Source of the DNA: Fusobacteriota bacterium
GTDB taxonomy: Bacteria; Fusobacteriota; Fusobacteriia; Fusobacteriales; Fusobacteriaceae
NCBI GenBank assembly: GCA_023389595.1
Contig: JAEWEF010000029.1
Location: forward strand, 1-5,712
Direction of reading: 5' to 3'
Length of the DNA: 5,712 nt
Below are positions 1-5,712 of the stretch, piece by piece. The position numbers and the translations under genes are program-made. Under the pieces are notes generated by a model. The model had not been told where the DNA came from, made no database searches, and saw only the letters and a program-made list of their open reading frames with translations. Within the stretch, counting starts at the first letter, position 1; every line of letters begins with the position of its first letter.

Positions 1-639
1 TTTGTATTTTTTGGAATAAAGTATATAGGAATATACAAAAGGTAATCCAACTGCTATTATAATAGCAACAAAAATAACTATGTCCGGATTGTCTAAAAAC
101 ATTGAGGCTAGCATTAGTATTCCTGCAGCTACAAAACATTTACCTCCAAAAATGTGAGTTTTTTCCCAGATTTCTTCATCGTTTAGTGTCCACGGAGTTT
201 TGATTCCAAACGAATAGTTTTGTTTTGTTTTAGGTAGCAAAAATCTTCCACTCACTAAAAACAAAACACCTATTGCTATTGATGATATGAAATTATAGTT
301 TACATTATAGCCAAGTACTTTTGAATATGTTACGAGAGATACGAAAATGCTTATACATGGACATACGGCATATAAACAAAGCAATACTTTTTTAGGTATA
401 TTTTTAATTTTTGGATCCGCATTAGTTACAAGAACGCAAACTAGATGAACAACTGACAGTATAAGTGGAAACATTAGTAAAAATGAATTTTTACTGCTAT
501 ATGCGTCGGGATTCCAATTAATATCAAAATGTGTTGGTATCTGTTCTGGTAATCTAGAATAGAAAAATGTGGCTATTATTGTTGGCAACCAGATTAACAA
601 CAGTGTGAATAAAACTGTATTGACATTTTTTATTTTCAT
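1..639 (-). CDS. SdpI-family membrane protein (DUF1648 + SdpI domains), 3' end outside window
   Basis: This is a multi-pass membrane protein of the SdpI family, whose Bacillus subtilis founder gives immunity to the SdpC cannibalism toxin and signals to the repressor SdpR. The 213 visible residues show about six hydrophobic segments (near 8-27, 52-72, 86-104, 117-135, 166-182 and 187-208). A DUF1648-like N-terminus carries LPEQIPTHFDINWNPD (30-45). The SdpI signature FGIKTPWTLNDEEIWEKTH (144-162) is followed by FGG. B. subtilis SdpI is about 207 residues, so the protein probably ends just past the left edge; no stop codon is visible. The start is the ATG at 637-639, preceded by the strong Shine-Dalgarno AAGAGGTGA at 644-652. 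It lies downstream of the nfnAB terminator, so it is probably its own transcription unit. Family membership is secure. A role in toxin immunity is inference, since many SdpI homologues stand alone with unknown function and no toxin or SdpR gene is seen here. Confidence 0.85.
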   Translation of the reverse strand, partial: MKIKNVNTVLFTLLLIWLPTIIATFFYSRLPEQIPTHFDINWNPDAYSSKNSFLLMFPLILSVVHLVCVLVTNADPKIKNIPKKVLLCLYAVCPCISIFVSLVTYSKVLGYNVNYNFISSIAIGVLFLVSGRFLLPKTKQNYSFGIKTPWTLNDEEIWEKTHIFGGKCFVAAGILMLASMFLDNPDIVIFVAIIIAVGLPFVYSYILYSKKYK

Positions 640-658
640 AATATCACCTCTTATTTCA

Positions 659-686
659 ATCTTACTCCTTTTTTATTTTTTTTCAA
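659..686 (-). promoter_or_regulatory. Possible promoter of the SdpI-family gene
   Basis: On the minus strand a TTGAAA -35 box (681-686) and a TAAGAT -10 box (659-664) are separated by 16 nt. They lie between the upstream operon's terminator and the ribosome binding site at 644-652. Transcription would start near 652, leaving a leader of only about a dozen bases that begins at the Shine-Dalgarno sequence. The short leader and the A-rich background make this call tentative. Confidence 0.35.
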
Positions 687-701
687 TAACTATTTGATTT
701 T

Positions 702-733
702 TAATAAAAAAAACACTCTTAAAAGAGTGTTTT
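702..733 (-). terminator. Intrinsic terminator of the rsmB-trmR-nfnAB operon
   Basis: The inverted repeat AAAACACTCTT / AAGAGTGTTTT (710-720 and 723-733) begins 4 nt after the nfnAB stop codon. Read on the minus strand it folds into a stem of 9-10 bp with a 4-6 nt loop, followed by a run of eight T residues that includes the end of the stem, then ATT. This is the classic Rho-independent form. The opposite strand has a shorter T run and no gene ending here, so the minus direction is the functional one. Confidence 0.88.
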
Positions 734-737
734 AAAA

Positions 738-3005
738 TTATTTTAGCATTTCATCTATAGCTATTGCAGCTTTTTTTCCAGCTCCCATTGCAAGAATCAC
801 TGTTGCTGCTCCACTTACTATATCCCCTCCAGCATAAACTTTTTCTTTCGATGTTTTTCCAACTTCATCTGCAACTATACACCCTCTTCTGTTAACCTCT
901 ATATCCTTAGCATTTTCAAAAGCAATACTATTTGGTGAAGTTCCTATAGACATAATAACCGTATCAACATCCAATAAAAATTCTGAATTTTTAATCGGTT
1001 TCGGGCTACGTCTTCCACTTTCGTCCGGTTCTCCCAATTCCATTTTTATGCACTTCATTGCCTTAACATTAAAATTTTCGTCGTGTATTATTTCTAAAGG
1101 ATTAGTTAAAAAATTGAAAATTATTCCCTCTTCTTTAGCGTGTTCTATTTCTTCGAATCTTGCAGGAGCTTCTTCTTCCGTTCTTCTATAAACGATAAAA
1201 ACTTCTTTTCCCATTCTTTTAGCAGTTCTTGCAGCATCCATTGCAACATTACCAGCACCAACAACAGCAACTTTTTCTCCAATTTTTATAGGAGTTTTAT
1301 ATCCGCTTTTTGTCGCATGCATAAGGTTGGCCCTCGTTAAAAATTCATTTGCAGAATAAACACCATTACTCGTTTCGCCTTTTATTTTCATAAAATTTGG
1401 AGTTCCCGCTCCAGTTGCAACATAGACTGCATCGTAATTAAATTTATCTAGCAGTTCATCTATTTCTATCGTTTTTCCTATTACAGTATTCGTAACTATT
1501 TTTACGCCCATCTTTAATAAATTATCAATTTCAGTTTTTACAACATCTTCCTTCGGCAATCTAAAATCTGGTATACCATAAGTTAAAACTCCACCAGATT
1601 TATGAAGAGCTTCATATATAGTTACATCGTAGCCTCTTTTAGCAAGTTCGTAAGAACATGAAAGGCCCGATGGTCCGGAACCAACTATGGCAACTTTTTT
1701 GTGATTTTTTTCTCCCGACTTATTAAAACTGATATTATTTTTTCGTATGTAATCTCCAAGAAATCTTTCTATTCTTCCTATTGCGACAGGTTGATTTTTA
1801 ATTCCTACTATACAGCTGCCTTCACATTGATTTTCTTGTGGACACACTCTTCCGCATATTGCCGGAAAAGGATTGCTATCAAAAATTATTTCTGCAGCCT
1901 TTTTAAAATTTCTTTTTTGTACTTCCATTAAAAATTTTGGTATTTGAATATTTACTGGACACTTTACCACACATCTAGGATTTTGACAATCAAGACATCT
2001 TGACGCTTCAAGCACCGCCATTTCTTCTGTGTAACCAAGACTCACTTCGTCAAAATTATTTATTCTTTCACAAGGATCTTGAACTACATCTTTCACCCTC
2101 GTTTTTTTATTAAAAGTTTTTTTTGCCTCGTCATTTAAAATTTCTTCGTTTAAAATTTTATCTTCTTTTTCGTGTGAACAGCAAATCTTTTTAGAATCTT
2201 TATACATATTTTGTTTTTTTATTGCTTCGTCAAAATCAATTTCATCGGCATAAAATTCTGGCCCGTCAACACAGGCAAATTTTACAGAATTTCCTATGGT
2301 AACACGACACGCTCCACACATTCCGGTTCCATCAACCATAATTGGATTTAAGCTTACTATAGTCTTTATGTTGAATTTTTTCGTAAGAAGTGAAACGAAC
2401 TTCATCATTATCATTGGACCTATGGCTATAACTTTTGTATATTTTTTATTTTCTTCAGTTAGAAGTCGTTCAATTTCATTCGTAACAAGGCCGTGTCTTC
2501 CGTAAGTTCCGTCATCAGTCATTATGTAGAGATTTTTTGCAACGGATTTTAATTCGTTTTCATAAATTAAAGTATTTTTTGTTCTTGTCCCAACTATTAC
2601 ATCTACATCTATACCTTTCGATTTTAACCATTTCACTTGAGGATAAACTGGAGCGGCACCAAGACCCCCTGCAACAAAAAGAAATTTTTCTTTTTTTAAT
2701 TCTTCTAAACTCATTTCTAAAAATTCTGAAGCCCTACCAAGTGGACCAACAAAATCACTTATATATTCTCCCTCATTTAAAAGAGATAATTCTTTTGTCC
2801 CATCACCAACAACTTGTACGACTATAGTTACAGTTCCATTCTCTGTATTATAATCAGCTATTGTAAGTGGAATTCTTTCGCTTTTTTCATTCGTAATAAC
2901 TACAACAAACTGACCTGGTTTTGCCGCAGCTGCAACAAGAGGTGCCTCTATTTCCATCAAAAAAATATTTTCTACCAACTGCTTTTTTAAAACTATTTTG
3001 TACAT
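738..3005 (-). CDS. nfnAB: Fused NfnA-NfnB: NADH-dependent reduced ferredoxin:NADP+ oxidoreductase (DHODB electron-transfer/GltD-like fusion)
   Basis: A 755-residue cytoplasmic flavoprotein joining both subunits of the electron-bifurcating Nfn enzyme, which couples NADP+ reduction to oxidation of NADH and reduced ferredoxin. Residues are counted from the ATG at 3003-3005. The N-terminal ferredoxin-reductase-like half has an FAD motif RIPLTIAD (44-51), a nucleotide-binding loop AGGLGAAP (112-119), and a [2Fe-2S] site with Asp225, Cys230, Cys233 and Cys245. The GltD-like half begins near 310. It has two [4Fe-4S] cysteine sets (337, 340, 345, 349 and 384, 388, 394, 398), a likely Glu413 ligand, an FAD Rossmann loop GSGPSG (442-447), an NADPH loop GAGNVA (583-588), and a closing GGD motif (726-728). 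The start at 3005 has AAAGG at a spacing of 6-7 nt and matches the usual MYKIV beginning; the ATG at 3018-3020 lacks a good site. Databases often name such fusions DHODB subunit/glutamate synthase. No gltB or pyrD is adjacent, so Nfn is preferred, though bifurcation itself is inferred. Confidence 0.88.
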   Translation of the reverse strand: MYKIVLKKQLVENIFLMEIEAPLVAAAAKPGQFVVVITNEKSERIPLTIADYNTENGTVTIVVQVVGDGTKELSLLNEGEYISDFVGPLGRASEFLEMSLEELKKEKFLFVAGGLGAAPVYPQVKWLKSKGIDVDVIVGTRTKNTLIYENELKSVAKNLYIMTDDGTYGRHGLVTNEIERLLTEENKKYTKVIAIGPMIMMKFVSLLTKKFNIKTIVSLNPIMVDGTGMCGACRVTIGNSVKFACVDGPEFYADEIDFDEAIKKQNMYKDSKKICCSHEKEDKILNEEILNDEAKKTFNKKTRVKDVVQDPCERINNFDEVSLGYTEEMAVLEASRCLDCQNPRCVVKCPVNIQIPKFLMEVQKRNFKKAAEIIFDSNPFPAICGRVCPQENQCEGSCIVGIKNQPVAIGRIERFLGDYIRKNNISFNKSGEKNHKKVAIVGSGPSGLSCSYELAKRGYDVTIYEALHKSGGVLTYGIPDFRLPKEDVVKTEIDNLLKMGVKIVTNTVIGKTIEIDELLDKFNYDAVYVATGAGTPNFMKIKGETSNGVYSANEFLTRANLMHATKSGYKTPIKIGEKVAVVGAGNVAMDAARTAKRMGKEVFIVYRRTEEEAPARFEEIEHAKEEGIIFNFLTNPLEIIHDENFNVKAMKCIKMELGEPDESGRRSPKPIKNSEFLLDVDTVIMSIGTSPNSIAFENAKDIEVNRRGCIVADEVGKTSKEKVYAGGDIVSGAATVILAMGAGKKAAIAIDEMLK

Positions 3006-3011
3006 ATTTTT

Positions 3012-3018
3012 CCTTTCC
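3012..3018 (-). promoter_or_regulatory. Ribosome binding site deciding the nfnAB start
   Basis: GAAAGG on the minus strand sits about 6 nt before the ATG at 3003-3005. The in-frame ATG five codons upstream overlaps this Shine-Dalgarno sequence and has only A/T-rich sequence with a weak GGTAG before it. The shorter 755-residue product is therefore favoured. Confidence 0.65.
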
Positions 3019-3022
3019 ATAA

Positions 3023-3679
3023 TTATTTTCTACCGTCTTTATAAATTAGACCTACACCGTCTGAAAATGGCAACAGTGTAAAATTATAATTCTCGTATAA
3101 AAAATCTATAAATTCATCTAGATTTTTCACTATAGTTTTATATCGTTTAGGAATTTCTTTGTAAATGTAGCCTCTAAATAAAATGTTGTCTATAAAAATT
3201 AGACCGCCATCATTTAAAAGTTGAAACGATTTTTCAAAAAAATTTTTATACTGACCCTTTGCCGCATCTATAAAAATAAAATCGTATTTTTGATTTAACT
3301 TTTCTATTTCTAAGGACGCATCTCCTAAAATTAAGTTATAGTTTTTTTCATCAATTTTCATTTTTTTAAAATTTAATTTCGCTTCGCCATATCTTTTTTC
3401 GTCTATCTCTATGGAAGTTAAAAATCCATTTCTATTTATAATTTCATTTAACATAGTTATACCAGAATATCCAGTCGCTGTCCCAATTTCTAAAACATTT
3501 TTAATATTTTTATTAGATCTTATCAAAAATTTTATAAATTCTGCAGTTTCCTTGCTAATAATTGGAACATTATTTTCAAGAGATGAAGTTTCTATTTCTC
3601 TTAAAATTTCATTCATCTCTACATATTTTTCTATTTTGTTAACGATATATTCATTGGCCTTCGTTAATTCTTCTAACAT
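3023..3679 (-). CDS. trmR: tRNA 5-hydroxyuridine (U34) O-methyltransferase TrmR (YrrM family)
   Basis: An SAM-dependent class I O-methyltransferase of 218 residues, nearly the length of B. subtilis TrmR/YrrM, which methylates ho5U34 to mo5U34 in the wobble position of several tRNAs. Visible landmarks are the SAM motif I NVLEIGTATGYS (61-72), an acidic residue after strand 2 in EIDEKR (91-96), GDA (119-121), FIDAAKGQY (136-144), IDNILFRG (163-170) and LPFSDGVGL (203-211). Asp138, Asp164 and Asn165 occupy the places of the divalent metal ligands in this catechol-O-methyltransferase-like fold. The IDAAKGQY and DN-LF-G motifs closely resemble YrrM and favour TrmR over caffeoyl-CoA-type enzymes. 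The chosen ATG (3677-3679) is 1 nt past the rsmB stop and has AAAAGG 10 nt upstream. An ATG three codons earlier (3686-3688) would sit almost on that site. The U32-peptidase genes that often accompany yrrM are not in view, so the source of ho5U is unseen. Confidence 0.85.
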   Translation of the reverse strand: MLEELTKANEYIVNKIEKYVEMNEILREIETSSLENNVPIISKETAEFIKFLIRSNKNIKNVLEIGTATGYSGITMLNEIINRNGFLTSIEIDEKRYGEAKLNFKKMKIDEKNYNLILGDASLEIEKLNQKYDFIFIDAAKGQYKNFFEKSFQLLNDGGLIFIDNILFRGYIYKEIPKRYKTIVKNLDEFIDFLYENYNFTLLPFSDGVGLIYKDGRK

Positions 3680-3680
3680 T

Positions 3681-4979
3681 TTAATCATTCCTTTTGGATA
3701 ATTTTATTATATAAAAACTATCCATAATTTCTTCTTTGTAATCTATTACTAATCCTCCGATTTCGTCTATGTGTCCATTGACGTTTTCTGGTACACATAT
3801 TTTTTTCACATAAAAATTTTTGTGATTTCTTAAAAATTTTTTGACATTATTTATATTTTCATCATCAGTTATGGTGCAGGTACTATAAACTAAATCTCCA
3901 TCAACTTTTAATATGTCCGCTGCCGAACACAAAATTTCATATTGCAATTTGGAAATTTCTTCTATATCAGTCTGCTTTCCAAATAAAATTTCTGGTTTCT
4001 TTCTTATTACACCGTATCCGCTACAAAGTGCATCTACCAAAATTTTATTAAATTTTTTACCCTGCTTATTGACGTTTTTTGCGTCCATTGTTACAGCTTT
4101 AACAATATTTATTCCAAGTTTTTTACAATTTTCTTCTATAAGTTTTACTCTGTTTTTATGTATATCTATCGCAACGATTTCTCCCTGATTATTCATAAAT
4201 TCTGCCATAGTTGTAGTTTTTGATCCGGGAGCTGCACAAGTGTCTAAAACTGTATCAAAAGCTCTTACATCTAAAAATTTTGCCGCAAGATAAGATGAGG
4301 CATCCTGTGCTATAAATTTACCATTTTTAAATTCTTCGGTATTTATTAATATTCCACTATCTACATAGTAAACGCTATCAATTTTTTTAATAATATTTAC
4401 ATTTAATTTTTCTAATAGATTTTCAAATTCCTGTTTAGAGTACTGCAATTTATTTATTCTGAATGAAATAAATGGAATTTTTTTATACGATTTAATTGCG
4501 TCAACAAAATCGTTGCCATACTGTTTTTCAAGCAATTCACAAAACCATTTAGGATAGGAATATAAAATATCGAATTGTTTTTTTTCTTCCAAATCTTCTA
4601 TTATTTTTTGTTCAGTTTTGATGTAATTTCTTAGGACGGCATTTATGAACTTCGAAACAGATACTCCGTATTTTTTTTTAGAAATTTCAACAGCTTCAAA
4701 AACGACACCGGCATTATCGCTATTCATAAATTTTATTTGATAGATAGATATCATCAATAAATTTTTCAACCAATTTTTTTTAATTTCTCTAGTTAGTGTT
4801 TGCAAGCAGTATTCGATGTAGATCTTATTTCTTAACACTCCATAAAAAACTTCCGTAATAAAAGCTTTTTCTTTTCTGCCGTATTTATTTTTCTGAAAAT
4901 GCTCGTTTAAAATTATATTCGAAAACGCTCCATTTTCAACTTCACTTAAAAGTAAAATTATATTTTTTTTGATACTCAT
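3681..4979 (-). CDS. rsmB: 16S rRNA (cytosine(967)-C(5))-methyltransferase RsmB
   Basis: A 432-residue SAM-dependent m5C methyltransferase (Sun/Fmu family) that modifies C967 of 16S rRNA during small-subunit maturation. The N-terminal ~140 residues form a NusB-like RNA-binding domain, seen in EVFYGVLRNK (43-52) and KFINAVLRNY (110-119). This domain separates RsmB from other m5C enzymes. The catalytic domain shows QDASSYLAA (225-233), SAM motif I VLDTCAAPGSKTT (244-256), Asp272, Asp299, motif IV DALCSG (316-321), KKPEI (327-331) and motif VI YSTCT (365-369) with the nucleophile Cys368. Two things are odd. Motif IV has Leu318 where the family has Pro (normally DAPCSG). The C-terminus reads MDSFYIIKL rather than the usual DGFF-type ending. 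The reading frame is intact and both cysteines are present, so activity is expected. The ATG at 4977-4979 follows AAGGAG (4984-4989). It is the first gene of the operon, 131 nt from the divergent recJ, and not in the fmt-rsmB-prkC cluster common in Bacillota. Confidence 0.92.
   Translation of the reverse strand: MSIKKNIILLLSEVENGAFSNIILNEHFQKNKYGRKEKAFITEVFYGVLRNKIYIEYCLQTLTREIKKNWLKNLLMISIYQIKFMNSDNAGVVFEAVEISKKKYGVSVSKFINAVLRNYIKTEQKIIEDLEEKKQFDILYSYPKWFCELLEKQYGNDFVDAIKSYKKIPFISFRINKLQYSKQEFENLLEKLNVNIIKKIDSVYYVDSGILINTEEFKNGKFIAQDASSYLAAKFLDVRAFDTVLDTCAAPGSKTTTMAEFMNNQGEIVAIDIHKNRVKLIEENCKKLGINIVKAVTMDAKNVNKQGKKFNKILVDALCSGYGVIRKKPEILFGKQTDIEEISKLQYEILCSAADILKVDGDLVYSTCTITDDENINNVKKFLRNHKNFYVKKICVPENVNGHIDEIGGLVIDYKEEIMDSFYIIKLSKRND
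3689..3695 (-). promoter_or_regulatory. Ribosome binding site of trmR, inside the rsmB 3' end
   Basis: AAAAGGA on the minus strand lies in the last codons of rsmB. It is about 9-10 nt from the ATG at 3677-3679 but only about 1 nt from the ATG at 3686-3688. Normal spacing therefore selects the downstream start and suggests translational coupling to rsmB. Confidence 0.6.
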
Positions 4980-5023
4980 ACTACTCCTTAAACTCCAAAC
5001 ACAAAATCAAGTTTCACTATAAA

Positions 5024-5052
5024 ATTATATATTTTTTTAGTCATTTTTTCAA
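5024..5052 (-). promoter_or_regulatory. Promoter of the rsmB-trmR-nfnAB operon
   Basis: On the minus strand a TTGAAA -35 box (5047-5052) and a perfect TATAAT -10 box (5024-5029) are separated by exactly 17 nt, as expected for the housekeeping sigma factor. Transcription should begin near 5017, giving a leader of about 38 nt before rsmB with the AAGGAG ribosome binding site near its end. No attenuator or riboswitch-sized leader is possible in that space. Confidence 0.75.
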
Positions 5053-5074
5053 GAATACAAATAAAATATAAATG

Positions 5075-5083
5075 TGTTATAAT
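5075..5083 (+). promoter_or_regulatory. Extended -10 promoter of recJ
   Basis: TGTTATAAT on the plus strand combines a TGn extension with a consensus TATAAT (5078-5083). The hexamer 17 nt upstream (5055-5060, ATACAA) is a poor -35 box, so the extended -10 probably compensates. Transcription would start near 5090, about 20 nt before the recJ ATG, just ahead of its ribosome binding site AGAGG (5100-5104). Confidence 0.6.
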
Positions 5084-5110
5084 TAATTATAAAAACTTTA
5101 GAGGTATATT

Positions 5111-5712
5111 ATGAAAAAAACAAAATGGATAGAAAAAAAATATACGCTTACTCATAGAAATTTCACTAACATTGATGAGAGTGTAGAAAATATTTTACAA
5201 AAAAGAAATATAAGTATGGACGATGAAATTCAAATCAACCCTTTCGATATGCAAGATATGGATAAGGCCGTTGATAGAATTTTGCGTGCCATAGAAAATA
5301 AAGAAAAAATTTATATTTATGGAGATTATGATGTTGACGGAATCACTTCTGTTTCCTTATTGTATTTAGCCATTTCTGAACTTGACGCCGACATAAATTT
5401 TTACATACCTTTAAGAGATGAGGGATATGGTCTAAATAAGGATGCAATAAAACAATTGAGTGAAGAGGGCTGTAAACTTTTAATAAGCGTCGATTGTGGA
5501 ATAAATTCTTTGGAAGAAATTAATTTTGGTAACGAACTTGGAATAGATTTTATCATAACGGATCATCACGAAATTTTAGGAGAATTACCAAACGCTCTAG
5601 CAATTATCAATCCAAAAAGAGAAGAAAACAAATACTCATTTAAATACCTTGCCGGAGTTGGTACAGCATATTTTTTAGTGCTTGCTCTTTTCAGTAAAAA
5701 AAATAAAATGTC
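5111..5712 (+). CDS. recJ: Single-stranded-DNA-specific exonuclease RecJ, N-terminal part (3' end outside window)
   Basis: The first 200 codons of RecJ, a cytoplasmic 5'-3' single-strand DNA exonuclease of the DHH phosphoesterase superfamily that acts in recombination and in base-excision and mismatch repair. Visible landmarks are NPFDMQDMDKAVDRI (43-57), motif I YGDYDVDGITS (70-80) with metal-binding Asp72, Asp74 and Asp76, RDEGYGLN (102-109), motif II VDCGI (127-131) with Asp128, the signature ITDHHE (149-154), and LAGVGTAY (180-187). All catalytic motifs expected in this part of the DHH domain are intact. The DHHA1 and OB-fold portions lie beyond the right edge, so total length and any C-terminal extension cannot be judged. 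The ATG at 5111-5113 follows AGAGG at 6 nt. It is transcribed divergently from rsmB. The GYGLN and LAGVG context separates it from the shorter NrnA/GdpP-type DHH proteins. Confidence 0.93.
   Translation, partial: MKKTKWIEKKYTLTHRNFTNIDESVENILQKRNISMDDEIQINPFDMQDMDKAVDRILRAIENKEKIYIYGDYDVDGITSVSLLYLAISELDADINFYIPLRDEGYGLNKDAIKQLSEEGCKLLISVDCGINSLEEINFGNELGIDFIITDHHEILGELPNALAIINPKREENKYSFKYLAGVGTAYFLVLALFSKKNKM

Noticed and set aside
52..67. Perfect 16-bp palindrome TGCTATTATAATAGCA
   Set aside because: It falls within the SdpI-family coding sequence where it encodes part of a hydrophobic segment, and is AT-rich with no adjacent promoter or second copy; probably coincidental.
1140..2827. Several plus-strand open frames of 66-96 codons opposite nfnAB
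   Set aside because: They lie wholly inside a well-conserved gene, have low-complexity Ser/Phe/Leu-rich translations typical of antisense of Lys/Glu/Asn-rich protein, and show no recognisable domains.
738..3005. Annotation as a glutamate synthase small subunit or dihydroorotate dehydrogenase electron-transfer subunit
   Set aside because: The fusion, the Asp/Cys3 and Glu-containing cluster sites and the lack of adjacent gltB or pyrD favour Nfn; the older names are likely inherited from the homologous halves.
3411..4188. Plus-strand open frames opposite trmR and rsmB
   Set aside because: They are antisense shadows of conserved methyltransferase genes; the hydrophobic translations come from complementing A-rich Lys codons and not from a real membrane protein.
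3681..4979. rsmB as a decaying pseudogene because of the Leu in motif IV and divergent C-terminus
   Set aside because: The frame is complete at normal family length, both catalytic cysteines and all SAM motifs remain, and it has a strong promoter and ribosome binding site.
4980..5110. A riboswitch, tRNA or small RNA in the divergent intergenic region
   Set aside because: The 131 bp are accounted for by two promoters, short leaders and ribosome binding sites; no stable hairpin, terminator or tRNA-like arms are visible.

Overview
This window is strongly AT-rich and carries five protein genes in a compact bacterial layout, with Shine-Dalgarno sites, short intergenic gaps and one clear intrinsic terminator. 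The gene set suggests a low-GC Bacillota anaerobe. It includes a fused Nfn-type flavoprotein for ferredoxin/NADP metabolism, a TrmR resembling Bacillus YrrM, an SdpI-family membrane protein, RsmB and RecJ. A Tissierellia-like relative such as Parvimonas or Peptoniphilus would fit, but that is an impression from gene content and composition, not a demonstrated placement.

Layout, left to right. (1) Positions 1-639, minus strand: an SdpI-family membrane protein whose C-terminus lies beyond the left edge. (2) Positions 640-737: intergenic, holding a possible promoter and a strong ribosome binding site for the SdpI gene, plus a hairpin-T-tract terminator for the operon that ends at 738. (3) Positions 738-4979, minus strand: a tight three-gene operon read in the order rsmB (16S rRNA m5C967 methyltransferase), trmR (tRNA U34 hydroxyuridine O-methyltransferase) and a fused nfnA-nfnB gene (NADH-dependent reduced ferredoxin:NADP+ oxidoreductase, often annotated as DHOD electron-transfer subunit/glutamate synthase small subunit). 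The gaps are 1 nt (rsmB-trmR) and 17 nt (trmR-nfnAB), with no internal terminator. (4) Positions 4980-5110: a divergent intergenic region with a near-consensus promoter for the operon and an extended -10 promoter for recJ. (5) Positions 5111-5712, plus strand: the N-terminal 200 codons of recJ, cut by the right edge.

The operon joins two RNA-modifying methyltransferases that act on the decoding apparatus with a large redox enzyme that balances NADH, NADPH and ferredoxin. Co-transcription is well supported; a functional link between them is not shown by the sequence.

I found no mobile element, CRISPR array, RNA gene or defence system, and nothing that amounts to an undescribed system. The observations most worth checking are a Pro-to-Leu change in the conserved motif IV of RsmB, the single-chain Nfn with its Asp and Glu cluster ligands, and the overlapping divergent promoters.
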